Positions 44,646-54,034 of a stretch of 64,000 nucleotides of DNA are shown here, one piece after another. The translations under genes and the position numbers were made by a program. A model generated the notes under the pieces. That model saw nothing but the letters and a program-made list of their open reading frames with translations. It made no database searches and was not told the origin of the DNA. The stretch spans positions 1 through 64,000 of the forward strand of contig NZ_SDGU01000012.1 in assembly GCF_004118635.1 (NCBI RefSeq), written 5' to 3'. Position 1 is the stretch's first letter, and each line of letters starts with the position of its first letter. Origin of the DNA: Chlorobaculum sp. 24CR. Lineage in GTDB: Bacteria; Bacteroidota; Chlorobiia; Chlorobiales; Chlorobiaceae.

Positions 44646-45119
44646 CGGCGTCCACAGCACACGGTTATACTGAAGTTTCAGACGCCTCAACTCCATTTCC
44701 AGCGGCTCGGTGAACGTAACGGGAACATAAAAGAAGAGGAAATACACCTGCTTGCTCCCATGGACTTTACCGCCAACACTATCGGTTCGGTACGACAATT
44801 CGAGACTCGACACATCGGTCAGGTCGCGTTGCAGCGAAATAAAGGAAAAATCGGTCAACGCCCGATCAGGGGTTGTGTTCCAGGCCGATACATCCGACGT
44901 GTTAACAGGATCGTAGGTAAAGTCAGGAGACTGGCGCGCAACCTGCAACCCGGCTTTCACGCGCCAGCGATACCTGTCGCTATCTATACCAGGCCTCGCA
45001 TCGTCGGCCCGAAGCACTGCCGGAAACATGACGAAGCAGCCAAGCAGAAACAAAAAAATGATCGTTCTTCTTCCTGACGACTCCGTTCCGGAAACATGGA
45101 ACCCTCTTGTTTTAGCCAT
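44640..45119 (-). pseudogene. Truncated paralogue of the 277-residue outer-membrane barrel protein
   Basis: About 160 residues are homologous to the barrel protein at 29505-30338: SDRYRWRVKAGLQVARQSPD against SDRYRWHLRAGMQVAHQNPD, FSFISLQRDLTDVSSLELSY against FSFVSLQRELTDDSNIELAY, and so on to FSVGA. Beyond that the frame reads out-of-frame kpsC sequence and stops at 44583, so the C-terminal half with the closing strands is lost. A signal peptide (FLFLLGCFVMFPAVLRADD) is retained. The breakpoint is near GTTGGCGCTCGACGAG at about 44637-44652. Not expected to make a functional barrel. Confidence 0.75.
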
Positions 45120-45640
45120 CGAACTCCTGATAAAATTCTGTCAATCAAAAACCGTACAAACGCAAGGCTCCTTGTCACTCAGGAAACATCAGTCCTTGAG
45201 CGTCGATCCTGAGCGCATGATGGAGAACGTGCAAAAAAGCAGACGGAAACAGATCTGTGAGACATAATGGCAAGGGGCAAACCATTGGTTGAGCGGAACG
45301 TTTTTGAACAAACGGCTGAGAACAGACTCAGTGTGAATGCCAAAATTCAGACGTAACTCTGAGAATATATCACTTATTTTTTAATATCAAAGAAATACGC
45401 AACTCGCTCAAATACTTTACTATTTACACTGCTTTACAAAAAAAATCCACCGAAAAGCACAACGGCTCGCCACAGACGACCTGCAATTCAGTATGCGGGT
45501 CATACTGAAAATGACGCACTTCTGACAAAGGGTTTTGTTCGGGGAAAAACAGTTCGCCAACATACGCACAGGCGTTGCTGCAAGGAGCTGGTATTGCGTT
45601 TCAAATAATGAGAAAGGAGGAGGCGAAAGGGGATAAAAAG
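45120..45640. other. Intergenic region upstream of the truncated barrel gene
   Basis: About 520 bases with no supported gene; AT-rich around 45360-45440. Nothing recognisable besides the likely remains of the barrel-gene promoter. Confidence 0.35.
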
Positions 45641-45676
45641 AAAAAGGCGGCTACAGTACTTGCTGTAACCGCCTTT
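45641..45676 (-). terminator. Rho-independent terminator after the tRNA pair
   Basis: Minus-strand arms GGCGGTTACAG and CTGTAGCCGCC (one T-G pair) around CAAGTA, followed by TTTTT. It begins 4 nt after the 3' end of tRNA-Pro. Confidence 0.9.
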
Positions 45677-45680
45677 GGTG

Positions 45681-45753
45681 TCGGGGTGGCGGGACTCGAA
45701 CCCACGACCTCTGCGTCCCGAACGCAGCACTCTACCAGCTGAGCCACACCCCG
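45681..45753 (-). tRNA. tRNA-Pro(CGG)
   Basis: 73 nt cloverleaf read on the minus strand: acceptor CGGGGTG/CACCCCG with discriminator A, D-loop GGCTCAGCTGGTAGAG, anticodon arm CTGCG-TTCGGGA-CGCAG with anticodon CGG (codon CCG), and T-arm GTGGGTTCGAGTCCCGC. The CCA end is not encoded. It is 23 nt downstream of tRNA-Arg and shares its transcript. Confidence 0.93.
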
Positions 45754-45776
45754 ATGGTGCCCTGTGTTGAACCTTG

Positions 45777-45849
45777 TGCCCTTGGACAGATTCGAACTGC
45801 CGACCTTCAGTTCCGGAAACTGCTGCTCTATCCACTGAGCTACAAGGGC
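45777..45849 (-). tRNA. tRNA-Arg(CCG)
   Basis: 73 nt on the minus strand: acceptor GCCCTTG/CAAGGGC with discriminator A, D-arm AGCTCAGTGGATAGAGC, anticodon loop TTCCGGA with anticodon CCG (codon CGG), and T-arm GGCAGTTCGAATCTGTC. The top anticodon-stem pair (position 27-43) is a G-A mismatch, the others pair. CCA is not encoded. Confidence 0.9.
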
Positions 45850-45926
45850 CTCGTGACCCAAGGGTCATTCAAACAGGAATGCAAAGATAATATTTAAATC
45901 GAAAAAAAGAACAACTTTCGCGCGGT

Positions 45927-45954
45927 CTCGAAAAGTTTCCGGAAATTTTTCGAG
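45927..45954 (-). terminator. Hairpin after the carotene desaturase gene
   Basis: On the minus strand CTCGAAAA and TTTTCGAG pair around a self-complementary TTTCCGGAAA centre, 2 nt after the stop codon. The T-run (TTCTTTTTTT) comes about 18 nt later, so termination is possible but not classical; it may instead protect the mRNA 3' end. Confidence 0.4.
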
Positions 45955-45956
45955 CC

Positions 45957-47345
45957 TCAATGCCCGTTCCCGGAGGCCGCCTTCACAAGCGCATCGACGG
46001 CGAGGTTGGCGCTCATCACCGCGCCGCCCATCGAGTCGTAGTAGAGCTGCTGCGAAAAACCGCCCGCGAGGAACAGGTTGCCAACCGGCGTCTTTTGCGT
46101 CGGGCGGTACTGCTCCATGCCGGGCAGCGGCGCATAGACCGAGCGCGGAATCTTGACGAGCGTTGACTTGAGGATTTTCGCCCCCTGCGACTCCTTCGGG
46201 AAATTGGCGCGAACGCTCCGGTCAACCCGCGCGATGATCTCCTCCTTGCTCAGCCCCATCAGCTCCCTGGCCGGGGCGACGCAGAACTCGAAGCGCGTCT
46301 TGCCGTCGAAGCGCTCGCCGCGCAGGGTGCGGTAATCGGGCGTGGTGCGGGTCAGGTTCGCGTAAACCGGAATGACGCCGTCCGGGCTGAAGAGCACGTT
46401 GTCGATCGGCGTGATCTCCCGGTCGTACCAGAGCTGCACCGAGATGACCGGCACCCCTTCGAGGTGGTCGAGATTGCCGAAAAAGCGGTCGTGCTGCTTG
46501 AGCGACGAGGGCAGCACCTTGCAGAGATTGTGGATCGGCAGCGCCGCAACGTAGTAGTCTGCGTCGAGAATTTCGCCGTTGCGCAACTGCACGCCGCGAA
46601 TCCGCGAGCCGTCGAAGAGCAGCTCATCCACCGTGATGTTGTTCTGGAACAGTGCGCCTTTCTGCGTGGAGTAATCGATGAGCGGCTGGTGCAGGTACTC
46701 CTGCGGCGAGCCTTTCAGGAAGCCCATGCACGATGAATCGGGAATGCGGTAGAAGGTCTCGGTGACGTCGAGAATGATCTTGGCCGAAATCTCCTCCGGC
46801 GGAATGAACTTGAGCGCGAGCGCCATCGGGCGGAACATCTTGTCCATCAGGCGGCGTCCGAACTTCTTCTCTTCGGCCCACTCGGCGAAGGTCAGGTGAT
46901 CCTGCGTCGGTGGATAGTTTGCCTTCTGGAGCGCCAGCGGCACGAGCGACTTCGAGAAGGAGGCCATTTCGCCAAAGGTGAAGTATCCGTTTTTGATGAT
47001 CGCCGGAAGCAGGTGCAGCGGACTCGGCAGGTACCAGGTGTTGAAGGTGAAGCTGTTGCCGCCTTCGAGCGTGTAGGTGAGCTGGTGCTCCTTCCAGAGC
47101 ACGGCGTGGTAGCTCTTGATCTCCTTCATGAGATCGTAGAGTACACCGTACGCACCAAAAAAGCAGTGGGTGCCGGATTCGATCCAGTCCCCCTCCTCGT
47201 CCTTCCACGCCGAAACCTTGCCGCCGTAAATGGAGCGCTTTTCGAGCACCTTGACCTGGAATCCGCGATCGACGAGCCGCTTTGCGGCGGCGAGACCGGC
47301 CAGGCCGCCGCCGATGATCAGAACCCTTTTTTTCTCTCCGTTCAT
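45957..47345 (-). CDS. crtQ: CrtP/CrtQ-type carotene desaturase (probably zeta-carotene desaturase)
   Basis: 462 residues. The N-terminal FAD-binding Rossmann motif is [20 protein letters not shown], followed by [20 protein letters not shown] and [12 protein letters not shown], the plant/cyanobacterial CrtP-CrtQ signature. [14 protein letters not shown] near residue 209 matches zeta-carotene desaturases better than phytoene desaturases. The C-terminal FAD motif is [20 protein letters not shown] near 423. Green sulfur bacteria make chlorobactene and isorenieratene through this poly-cis desaturase route. It follows recR by 46 nt, so it may share its transcript. CrtP rather than CrtQ remains possible; a phylogeny would separate them. 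Confidence 0.8.
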   Translation of the reverse strand: MNGEKKRVLIIGGGLAGLAAAKRLVDRGFQVKVLEKRSIYGGKVSAWKDEEGDWIESGTHCFFGAYGVLYDLMKEIKSYHAVLWKEHQLTYTLEGGNSFTFNTWYLPSPLHLLPAIIKNGYFTFGEMASFSKSLVPLALQKANYPPTQDHLTFAEWAEEKKFGRRLMDKMFRPMALALKFIPPEEISAKIILDVTETFYRIPDSSCMGFLKGSPQEYLHQPLIDYSTQKGALFQNNITVDELLFDGSRIRGVQLRNGEILDADYYVAALPIHNLCKVLPSSLKQHDRFFGNLDHLEGVPVISVQLWYDREITPIDNVLFSPDGVIPVYANLTRTTPDYRTLRGERFDGKTRFEFCVAPARELMGLSKEEIIARVDRSVRANFPKESQGAKILKSTLVKIPRSVYAPLPGMEQYRPTQKTPVGNLFLAGGFSQQLYYDSMGGAVMSANLAVDALVKAASGNGH

Positions 47346-47391
47346 TCCTTGAAAGTAATTACTGAGTAACTGTTAATGCGAACGCTGTAGC

Positions 47392-48006
47392 TCAGATAGC
47401 CGAGCGCCCCTCCATCGCCCGTGAGAGCGTCGCTTCGTCGATGAATTCAAGCTCCGCGCCGACCGGAATGCCACGGGCGATCCGGGTGACGTTGATGCCG
47501 AGCGGCTTGAGCAGTTTGCTGATATAGAGCGATGTTGTTTCGCCCTCGACCGTGGGGTTGAGCGCAAGCACCACCTCGCGCACCTCGTCCGATACACTGG
47601 GGCCGATGCGCACCAGCAGCTCGCGCACCTTGATGTCGTCGGGGCCGACGCCGTCGAGCGGCGAAATCACGCCGTGCAGCACGTGGTACAATCCTTTGTA
47701 GTGGCCGGTTTTCTCGAAGGCGAGCACCTCGGTGGGAGATTCGACAACGCAGATAACCGTACGGTCACGCCCGGTGGAGGTGCAGAGGTGGCAGGGGTCA
47801 ACGCCGAGATCGGTGATGTTCTGGCAGACCGAGCAGCGGATCACCTTCTCCTTGACGTCGATAAGGGCCGACGCGAGCTTTTCGACCTCGGAGCGCCTCT
47901 CATGCAGCACATGCATCGTCAGGCGCTGGGCGGTCTTGCGACCAATGCCGGGCAACTTCGCGAACTCTTCGATAAGCGCCTCGACGGCTCCTGAGCTGTA
48001 ACGCAT
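47392..48006 (-). CDS. recR: Recombination mediator RecR
   Basis: 204 residues, standard length. Helix-hairpin-helix [15 protein letters not shown] near residue 15, a four-cysteine zinc site CSVC...CHLC between 57 and 75, and a TOPRIM domain starting [16 protein letters not shown] near 83. With RecO (and RecF) it loads RecA at gapped DNA. It starts 12 nt after ebfC, the classic ebfC-recR pair, although dnaX is not adjacent here. Confidence 0.96.
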   Translation of the reverse strand: MRYSSGAVEALIEEFAKLPGIGRKTAQRLTMHVLHERRSEVEKLASALIDVKEKVIRCSVCQNITDLGVDPCHLCTSTGRDRTVICVVESPTEVLAFEKTGHYKGLYHVLHGVISPLDGVGPDDIKVRELLVRIGPSVSDEVREVVLALNPTVEGETTSLYISKLLKPLGINVTRIARGIPVGAELEFIDEATLSRAMEGRSAI

Positions 48007-48018
48007 GAACCGGAGAGC

Positions 48019-48354
48019 CTATCCCTGACCGCCGAACTGCTTCATCAGATCGGCGGGATTGATCATGCCGCCAGCGGCTTTTTGAATCTCGCTCTGCGCG
48101 AGTCGGGCCGAAGCTTCGAGCGCCTTGTTCACGGCGGCCACGACCAGATCCTGCACCATATCGACATCATCCATGATCTCCGGATCGATGGTGAGTTCGA
48201 GCAGTTTCTGCCGCCCGTTGACCTTCGCCTTGACCATGCCGCCGCCAGCCTCGCCTTCGGAGACGAGCTTTTCGAGCTGCTTCTGCACATCCTGCATCTT
48301 CGAGCCAGCCTCCTGAAGCTGCTTCATCATATCGCCAAAATTGGGCATCGCCAT
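48019..48354 (-). CDS. ebfC: YbaB/EbfC nucleoid-associated protein
   Basis: 111 residues with the YbaB/EbfC form: [20 protein letters not shown] at the start, helix, the beta-sheet core [20 protein letters not shown] near residue 43, and the C-terminal helix [21 protein letters not shown] small dimeric DNA-binding protein found next to recR in most bacteria. It follows the transketolase C-subunit gene, from which it is separated by a 16-bp inverted repeat. Confidence 0.93.
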   Translation of the reverse strand: MAMPNFGDMMKQLQEAGSKMQDVQKQLEKLVSEGEAGGGMVKAKVNGRQKLLELTIDPEIMDDVDMVQDLVVAAVNKALEASARLAQSEIQKAAGGMINPADLMKQFGGQG

Positions 48355-48400
48355 GGTTCGTTCTCCTGTGGTTTTGGCTCAAGGCCGGAAAATCGTGCTC

Positions 48401-48438
48401 ATCGGTCGTATAAGTCCTATACGACTTATACGACCGAT
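48401..48438. repeat. 9-nt-periodic repeat forming a 16-bp perfect hairpin, locus 3
   Basis: ATCGGTCGTATAAGTC and GACTTATACGACCGAT are exact reverse complements separated by 6 nt. Internally it reads as nonamers TATAAGTCC, TATACGACT, TATACGACC, the same family as at 10649 and 61168. It lies between the transketolase C-subunit stop and the ebfC start. Confidence 0.8.
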
Positions 48439-48446
48439 TCTTCCAA

Positions 48447-49430
48447 TCAGCTCTTCCTGCGCAGCGCCAGGTAAATCTTCTCAAGAATGTCCTCGGTGGT
48501 GAGCTTGTACTTTTTCAGCAGGTCGTCGGGCTTGCCCGATTCGCCGAAGGTATCCTCGACGGCGACCATCTCGATGGGCACCGGAATGTTGCGGGCGCAG
48601 ACGCTCGACACCGCTTCGCCGAGACCGGTGTACATCTGGTGCTCCTCGGCGGTCACGATCGCGCCGGTGTCGTTGGCCGCGCGCACGATGGCGAGCGTGT
48701 CGATCGGCTTGATGGTGTGCATGTTGATGACACGCACCGTCACCCCCTCTTTTTCAAGAATTCTTGCCGCTTCGAGGGCTTTCCAGACCATGATGCCGCA
48801 GGCGATGACCGTCACGTCCTTGCCGGGATGCAGCTCGATGGATTTGCCGATCTCGAAGCCATCCTCGTCGGTGGTGAAATCAGGAACGTTCGGGCGTCCA
48901 AAGCGCAGATAGACCGGGCCAACATGTTCGAGGATCGCTTTGGTGGCGCGTCTGGTTTCGCTGTAGTCGCACGGCACGACAACGGTCATGCGAGGCAGGC
49001 TGCGCATGATGCCGATATCTTCGAGAATCTGGTGGGTCGCGCCATCCTCGCCGAGCGTCAGACCGGCGTGCGAAGCGCAGATTTTCACATTGAGATTGGA
49101 GTAGCAGACCGACTGGCGAATCTGGTCGAAGACGCGACCGGTGGCGAACACCGCGAAGGTCGAAGCCACGGGCGTCTTGCCGGTGGTGGCCAGGCCGGCA
49201 GCCATCGAAATCATGTTCGCTTCGGCAATGCCGGTCTGGATGAAGCGCTCCGGAAACTCTTTACGGAAGAGGTTCATATTCAGCGACCCGGTCAGGTCGG
49301 CGCAGAGCGCGACAACCGAAGGGTTTTCGCGTCCGGCTTCGAGCAGCGCTTCACCGAACCCCGTGCGGGTAGCCTTGTTGGCCCGTGAAGCGTACTTCAC
49401 CGGTTCCTCGACGATATTTTTCTCTCCCAT
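48447..49430 (-). CDS. Transketolase C-terminal subunit
   Basis: 327 residues covering the pyrimidine-binding (PYR) and C-terminal domains only: [20 protein letters not shown] near residue 62 with the catalytic Glu that activates thiamine diphosphate, [16 protein letters not shown] near 118, and [17 protein letters not shown] near 264. The diphosphate-binding N-terminal half must come from a separate gene. None is adjacent: the upstream neighbour is the divergent rsmA. It acts in the pentose phosphate interconversions that feed aromatic and nucleotide synthesis. 1-Deoxyxylulose-5-phosphate synthase is less likely because that enzyme is a single chain. Confidence 0.85.
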   Translation of the reverse strand: MGEKNIVEEPVKYASRANKATRTGFGEALLEAGRENPSVVALCADLTGSLNMNLFRKEFPERFIQTGIAEANMISMAAGLATTGKTPVASTFAVFATGRVFDQIRQSVCYSNLNVKICASHAGLTLGEDGATHQILEDIGIMRSLPRMTVVVPCDYSETRRATKAILEHVGPVYLRFGRPNVPDFTTDEDGFEIGKSIELHPGKDVTVIACGIMVWKALEAARILEKEGVTVRVINMHTIKPIDTLAIVRAANDTGAIVTAEEHQMYTGLGEAVSSVCARNIPVPIEMVAVEDTFGESGKPDDLLKKYKLTTEDILEKIYLALRRKS

Positions 49431-49533
49431 TAATGACAGAATACCTTAGATTGGAAAAAATTGCGCGGGCCCCGGACTTCCGGGTTAACCTCTGCCCACT
49501 TATCACGTTGCGATCACAGAGCAAAGGCCGACG

Positions 49534-50331
49534 ATGAAAGTTGAATATAAGCATACGCATATAGCGGCAAAAAAAAATTTGGGCCAAAACTTCCTGCTCG
49601 ACAAGAACATCCCGAAGAAGATCGTCCGTGAGTCGGGAATCAGGGAAGGCGACCGGGTGCTTGAAATCGGCCCCGGCTTCGGCGCGCTCACGACGGCGAT
49701 TCTCGAAACAGTGCCATCGTTCACCGCCATCGAGAAAGACCGCGAGCTGGCGAGGTTCATTCGTGAGGAGCACCCGCAGATCGAACTCATCGAGGGCGAC
49801 TTCCTCAAGGCGCCGCTCGAACCGCTCGCCGCAGGCGGCAAACTCCACGTGCTCGGCAACATCCCCTACTCCATCACCAGCCCGATTCTCTTCCGGCTGC
49901 TCGACAACCGGCACCTCATCGCCTCGGCAACGCTGATGATGCAGCACGAAGTCGCCCAGCGCATCGCCGCCGTGCCCGGCACGAAGGAGTACGGCATCCT
50001 CGCCGTGCAGATGCAGGTGTTCTGCGACGTGAAATATCTCTTCAAGGTAGGCCGCGCCGTCTTCAAACCCCGCCCGGAAGTTGACAGCGCCGTCATCCGC
50101 CTGGTGCCGAAAGCAGATGAACCGGTGGAGGACAGCGAAGGCTTCCGGCTCTTTGTACGAAGAGCTTTCCACCAGCGCCGCAAAACGCTCTGGAACAATT
50201 TGAAGAAATATTACGACACCTCCGAAGTACCGGAAGCAACGCTCAAGCTACGAGCGGAAGCGCTGACAGTGGGAGAGTTGATCGAGCTGTTCGGGATGGC
50301 GCGGGTGATTGATGGAGATGAAACATTATGA
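49534..50331 (+). CDS. rsmA: 16S rRNA dimethyladenosine methyltransferase RsmA/KsgA
   Basis: 265 residues. N-terminal [23 protein letters not shown]-binding [16 protein letters not shown] near residue 44, catalytic [15 protein letters not shown] near 109, and a C-terminal helical domain with [15 protein letters not shown] near 207. It dimethylates the two adjacent adenosines in the 3' hairpin of 16S rRNA. Divergent from the transketolase gene with a 103-nt shared promoter region. Its stop is 17 nt from the end of the convergent radical SAM gene. Confidence 0.96.
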   Translation: MKVEYKHTHIAAKKNLGQNFLLDKNIPKKIVRESGIREGDRVLEIGPGFGALTTAILETVPSFTAIEKDRELARFIREEHPQIELIEGDFLKAPLEPLAAGGKLHVLGNIPYSITSPILFRLLDNRHLIASATLMMQHEVAQRIAAVPGTKEYGILAVQMQVFCDVKYLFKVGRAVFKPRPEVDSAVIRLVPKADEPVEDSEGFRLFVRRAFHQRRKTLWNNLKKYYDTSEVPEATLKLRAEALTVGELIELFGMARVIDGDETL

Positions 50332-50348
50332 ACAAAAAAAAGACGTCA

Positions 50349-51197
50349 CTATATGTCGCATATTTTACACAATTCTAAATTCGCCCTATTCCCTTTCCTC
50401 AGCTCTTTTCTGTATTTGACAAAAGGCGTGCTTTCCCAAATTTCTTTTATTGACTGCGTCCTCACATCGCCCATTTCTATTTTACCAAAAAAATCATTAC
50501 AACATAGCACAACCTTTCCCCTGTAATCTATACATAACTGAAAAAAAGGATTGGTACATACTTTTTTTAATGGAAGCTGAGTGTTAGTAGTTACAAGACC
50601 CGCTCTATTCTGAATACTCAACAAATCGAAAACATGAGCATAAAAATGCTTCATCTCTCTTTTATCAAGAGACTGCATTATACCTTCAATATTTTTGCTA
50701 AGCTTGCCATCATATTGAGATATATTTGCATAATCCAAACCATTTCTCCTCAATAACTTCCACAGCTCAAGACTTAGTACATCACCATTTGTATTCAAAT
50801 AGATATAACACGAAGGAAGTTGCTCTCTGATATACTTAATAAAATCAGGAAGTCTTTTATCAAGCAATGGCTCGTTATATAAATTGAAGGCAATCGAACC
50901 CTTAAATCTCATTTCAACCAACTGATTTACAATATCATAAAAAAGCGACTCTTCAAGAAATCCATTATTAGGCCTACGAAAAGTACTGTTTGGACACCAA
51001 GCACATCGCCTATTGCATGCCGAGTTAATTTCAATTAATACTGATTTTATATTATTTCTATTAACAACCTTTATCAACACCAAATTAACAAAATAATTAA
51101 AACGCCCTTTAATAAACGCCTTAAGATATGCTCCCTTGTCATCCGAAGAAATAAGCTTAGTCGCTTTAACAACAGCTTCATTTATCAAGCGAATCAT
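50349..51197 (-). CDS. Radical SAM/SPASM protein of unknown substrate
   Basis: 282 residues, markedly AT-rich and with codon use unlike its neighbours. The radical SAM cluster motif is CNRRCAWCPNSTFRR (CxxxCxxC) near residue 62, preceded by VLIEINSACN. A C-terminal SPASM-like region has CTNPF, LCIDYRGKVVLCCNDFFGKI and the final LELCKICDI. Such proteins are often maturases or surface-polysaccharide modifiers. No precursor-peptide gene is visible. The isolated position and base composition suggest recent transfer. Start ATG at 51197 with no strong Shine-Dalgarno. Confidence 0.85.
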   Translation of the reverse strand: MIRLINEAVVKATKLISSDDKGAYLKAFIKGRFNYFVNLVLIKVVNRNNIKSVLIEINSACNRRCAWCPNSTFRRPNNGFLEESLFYDIVNQLVEMRFKGSIAFNLYNEPLLDKRLPDFIKYIREQLPSCYIYLNTNGDVLSLELWKLLRRNGLDYANISQYDGKLSKNIEGIMQSLDKREMKHFYAHVFDLLSIQNRAGLVTTNTQLPLKKVCTNPFFQLCIDYRGKVVLCCNDFFGKIEMGDVRTQSIKEIWESTPFVKYRKELRKGNRANLELCKICDI

Positions 51198-52114
51198 TAC
51201 AGAAAATGATCAGTATTACAAGAAATTATAAAAAATCCCCATATACAGGAAAAAAGAATAACAAAAAAGCATGGAATGCGAATTCATTTCACTCACGAAT
51301 AAAGAGATTCAAAATTTTAATAACCAAACCGCTATTAAGAGCACTGCTTTGTACAACCGTACCATAACGGGCTCGCACAAGAGATGTTTGAGTTGGGCAC
51401 AAGTGAAGTACTGATGGGTGCCCGTGCATCTGGGGGCGTAACCTGAAAACAACTGAACTTGTTTATTTGACTACGATGATTAGTTAATAAATTTTCAAAA
51501 ACTTCACAACTTATTTTTTATCCCGCCATCTATCCTCCCCTGTAATGCAATAAAAATTCAAGACTTACAAAATGACATATAAAACTCATAAATAAACGAT
51601 TAAATAGAAATCAATTTTCATATACTAACAACATCATCACGCCATCATGAAAATATTATATCATTTCACAAAAAGAAGATAGCCAACATCCTGTCATAGC
51701 ATTTCATCTGTCATCACCGTGATGAAAAGATGAAATCTCCGCGCGGGCAAAATCGTGAATCGCATCGCTTTCACGAGAATCCGGATTGACTCGCGGCTTC
51801 GCTCCCCGCACTTTCTTACCTCATCCATAAAGCTTGCCGTTGTCGTGACGGCTGATGGCTGGCGCGATTTTTGGCGTAACAACCCCATCAGGCCATCGGG
51901 AAATCCTGCCGGAAGGTATCGCAAAACGTGATGATAGTACATGTTGTGTTGTGTATGTTTAGGATTTCGTGCTTACCTTTGGGGTAAATTCGCCAACCAG
52001 CCATTCGTGGACATGCGGGATTCTCAGCAGCATCACTTCTTGCGCAGCTCCGGCGTCCGGCAGTCCGCCTCTCCCTTACCATCATTAACCTCATAGTTCA
52101 AGGGGGCTTGCAGT
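51198..52114. other. Long intergenic region between the radical SAM gene and the propionate operon
   Basis: About 900 bases. The first 500 are AT-rich with no gene. From 51690 to 51930 the sequence becomes GC-richer and is open on both strands (a GTG-started 54-codon frame on plus, an 82-codon frame on minus), with no recognisable family. I regard it as a possible dispersed intergenic repeat or RNA rather than a gene. The propionate operon promoter is expected in 51930-52100; AAGGGGG lies 8 nt before its ATG. No cobalamin riboswitch is apparent, although the operon encodes a B12 enzyme. Confidence 0.4.
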
Positions 52115-54016
52115 ATGTCACCACTCTACAGCGACGTTCACCGTCAGTCGATTGAAAACCCGGAAGAGTTCTGGGGCGCGCTTGCTGAAAAGCTCCACTG
52201 GTACAAGCCGTGGAACAAGGTGCTCGACGACTCGAATCCGCCGTTCTACCGGTGGTTCGCAGGCGGCGTCACCAACACCTGCTACAACGCCCTCGACCGG
52301 CACGTCGATGAGGGACGCGGCAACCAGATGGCGGTGATCTACGACAGCCCCGTCACCGGCACCATCGAAAAGTTCACCTTCCGCGAGTTCCGCGACAAGG
52401 TGGCGCTCTTCGCCGGTGCGCTCCAGGCTCGCGGCGTTCGCAAGGGCGACCGCATCATCATCTACATGCCGATGATCCCCGAAGCGCTTGTGGCGATGCT
52501 CGCCTGCGCCCGGCTCGGCGCGATTCACTCGGTGGTCTTCGGCGGCTTCGCCTCGCACGAACTGGCCGTGCGCATCGACGACTGCAAGCCCAAGGTGATC
52601 GTTTCGGCGTCGTGCGGCATCGAGCATGGCAAAATCATCGACTACAAGCGGCTGCTCGACTTCGCCATCGAGCTGGCCCACTTCAAGCCCGAAATCTGCA
52701 TCATCCACCAGCGCGAGCAACTGAAAGCCGAGCTGAACGAGGAGCGCGACCTGACCTGGAAGCAGGCGCTGCTCGGCGTCGCTCCGGCGCAATGCACACC
52801 GGTCGAATCGACCGATCCGCTCTATATTCTTTATACCTCCGGCACCACCGGCCAGCCGAAGGGCATCGTGCGCGACAACGGCGGGCACATGGTGGCGATG
52901 CAGTGGACGATGGAGAGCGTCTATAACGTCAAGCCGGGCGAGGTGTTCTGGGCGGCCAGCGACGTCGGCTGGGTGGTGGGCCACTCCTACATCGTCTATG
53001 CCCCGCTCCTGCACGGCTGCACGACGATCGTCTTCGAGGGCAAGCCGGTCGGCACCCCCGATCCCGGCACCTTCTGGCGCATCATCAGCGAGCACGACGT
53101 TTCGGTAATGTTTACCGCGCCGACCGCGTTCCGGGCGATCAAGAAAGAGGATCCCGAAGGCAACTACATCCGTCGCTACAACTTCTCGAAATTCCGGACG
53201 CTCTTCCTGGCGGGCGAGCGCGCCGATCCCGACACGGTGCGCTGGGCCGAAAAGCAGCTCAAGGTTCCGGTGATCGACCACTGGTGGCAGACCGAGACCG
53301 GCTGGGCCATCGCGGCCAACTGCCAGGGCATCGAACCCGGCCCGGTCAAGTACGGCTCGGCCTCCAAAGCGGTTCCGGGCTACGACGTGAAGGTGGTCAA
53401 CGAGGCGCTCGAAGAGCTTCCCCACGGCACGATGGGCGACATCGTCGTCAAGCTGCCGCTGCCCCCCGGCACCATGACGACGCTCTGGCGGGCCGATATC
53501 CGCTTCGTCGAGAGCTACATGAAGCATTTCCCCGGCTACTACCAGACCAGCGACGCGGGCTACATCGACGAGGATGGCTATATCTATATTATGTCGCGCA
53601 CGGATGACATCATCAACGTCGCGGGCCATCGCCTTTCGACCGGCGCCATTGAGGCGGAGCTGTGCGAGCACCCGGACGTTGCCGAAAGCGCGGTGATCGG
53701 CGTACACGACGACCTCAAGGGCGAAGTGCCGCTGGGATTCCTCGTGCTCAAATCGGGCGTCGATACGCCGCCGGAGATGATCGTCAAACACGTCGTCGAG
53801 TACGTGCGCGAGAACATCGGCCCGGTCGCCTCGTTCAAGCAGGCGATCATCGTCAAGCGCCTGCCGAAGACCCGGTCGGGCAAAATCCTGCGCTCCACGA
53901 TGCGCAAGATCGCCAACTCGGAGGCCTACGCCATACCGCCGACCATCGACGACCCGGCGATCCTCGACGAAATCAAAGAGGCTCTGCAAACCATCGGCTA
54001 TGCCAAAACTTCGTAA
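52115..54016 (+). CDS. prpE: Propionyl-CoA synthetase (AMP-forming acyl-CoA synthetase)
   Basis: 633 residues. Acetyl/propionyl-CoA synthetase signatures: ATP loop ILYTSGTTGQPKGIVRDNGG near residue 241, WAASDVGWVVGHSYIVYAPL near 279, HWWQTETGWAI near 391, and catalytic Lys in PKTRSGKILRSTMRKI near 588. These enzymes make acyl-AMP and then acyl-CoA. The propionate substrate is inferred from the operon behind it (epimerase, carboxyltransferase, mutase, MeaB). IVRDNGGHMVA is also the PrpE-type variant of the ATP loop. The next gene is 18 nt downstream. The Lys of SGKIL is the usual acetylation control site in this family. Confidence 0.88.
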   Translation: MSPLYSDVHRQSIENPEEFWGALAEKLHWYKPWNKVLDDSNPPFYRWFAGGVTNTCYNALDRHVDEGRGNQMAVIYDSPVTGTIEKFTFREFRDKVALFAGALQARGVRKGDRIIIYMPMIPEALVAMLACARLGAIHSVVFGGFASHELAVRIDDCKPKVIVSASCGIEHGKIIDYKRLLDFAIELAHFKPEICIIHQREQLKAELNEERDLTWKQALLGVAPAQCTPVESTDPLYILYTSGTTGQPKGIVRDNGGHMVAMQWTMESVYNVKPGEVFWAASDVGWVVGHSYIVYAPLLHGCTTIVFEGKPVGTPDPGTFWRIISEHDVSVMFTAPTAFRAIKKEDPEGNYIRRYNFSKFRTLFLAGERADPDTVRWAEKQLKVPVIDHWWQTETGWAIAANCQGIEPGPVKYGSASKAVPGYDVKVVNEALEELPHGTMGDIVVKLPLPPGTMTTLWRADIRFVESYMKHFPGYYQTSDAGYIDEDGYIYIMSRTDDIINVAGHRLSTGAIEAELCEHPDVAESAVIGVHDDLKGEVPLGFLVLKSGVDTPPEMIVKHVVEYVRENIGPVASFKQAIIVKRLPKTRSGKILRSTMRKIANSEAYAIPPTIDDPAILDEIKEALQTIGYAKTS

Positions 54017-54034
54017 AACAGATAAACCGTCACC

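Noticed and set aside
45500-45868. Minus-strand open frame across the tRNA genes
   Set aside because: It reads through two clear tRNA cloverleafs and their terminator.
51694-51942. 82-codon minus-strand frame in the spacer before prpE
   Set aside because: Both strands are open here, there is no ribosome site and no domain, so it is reported only as a patch of interest.
51930-52114. Cobalamin riboswitch upstream of the B12-dependent mutase operon
   Set aside because: I looked for B12-box-like sequence and the expected stems in the leader and found none.
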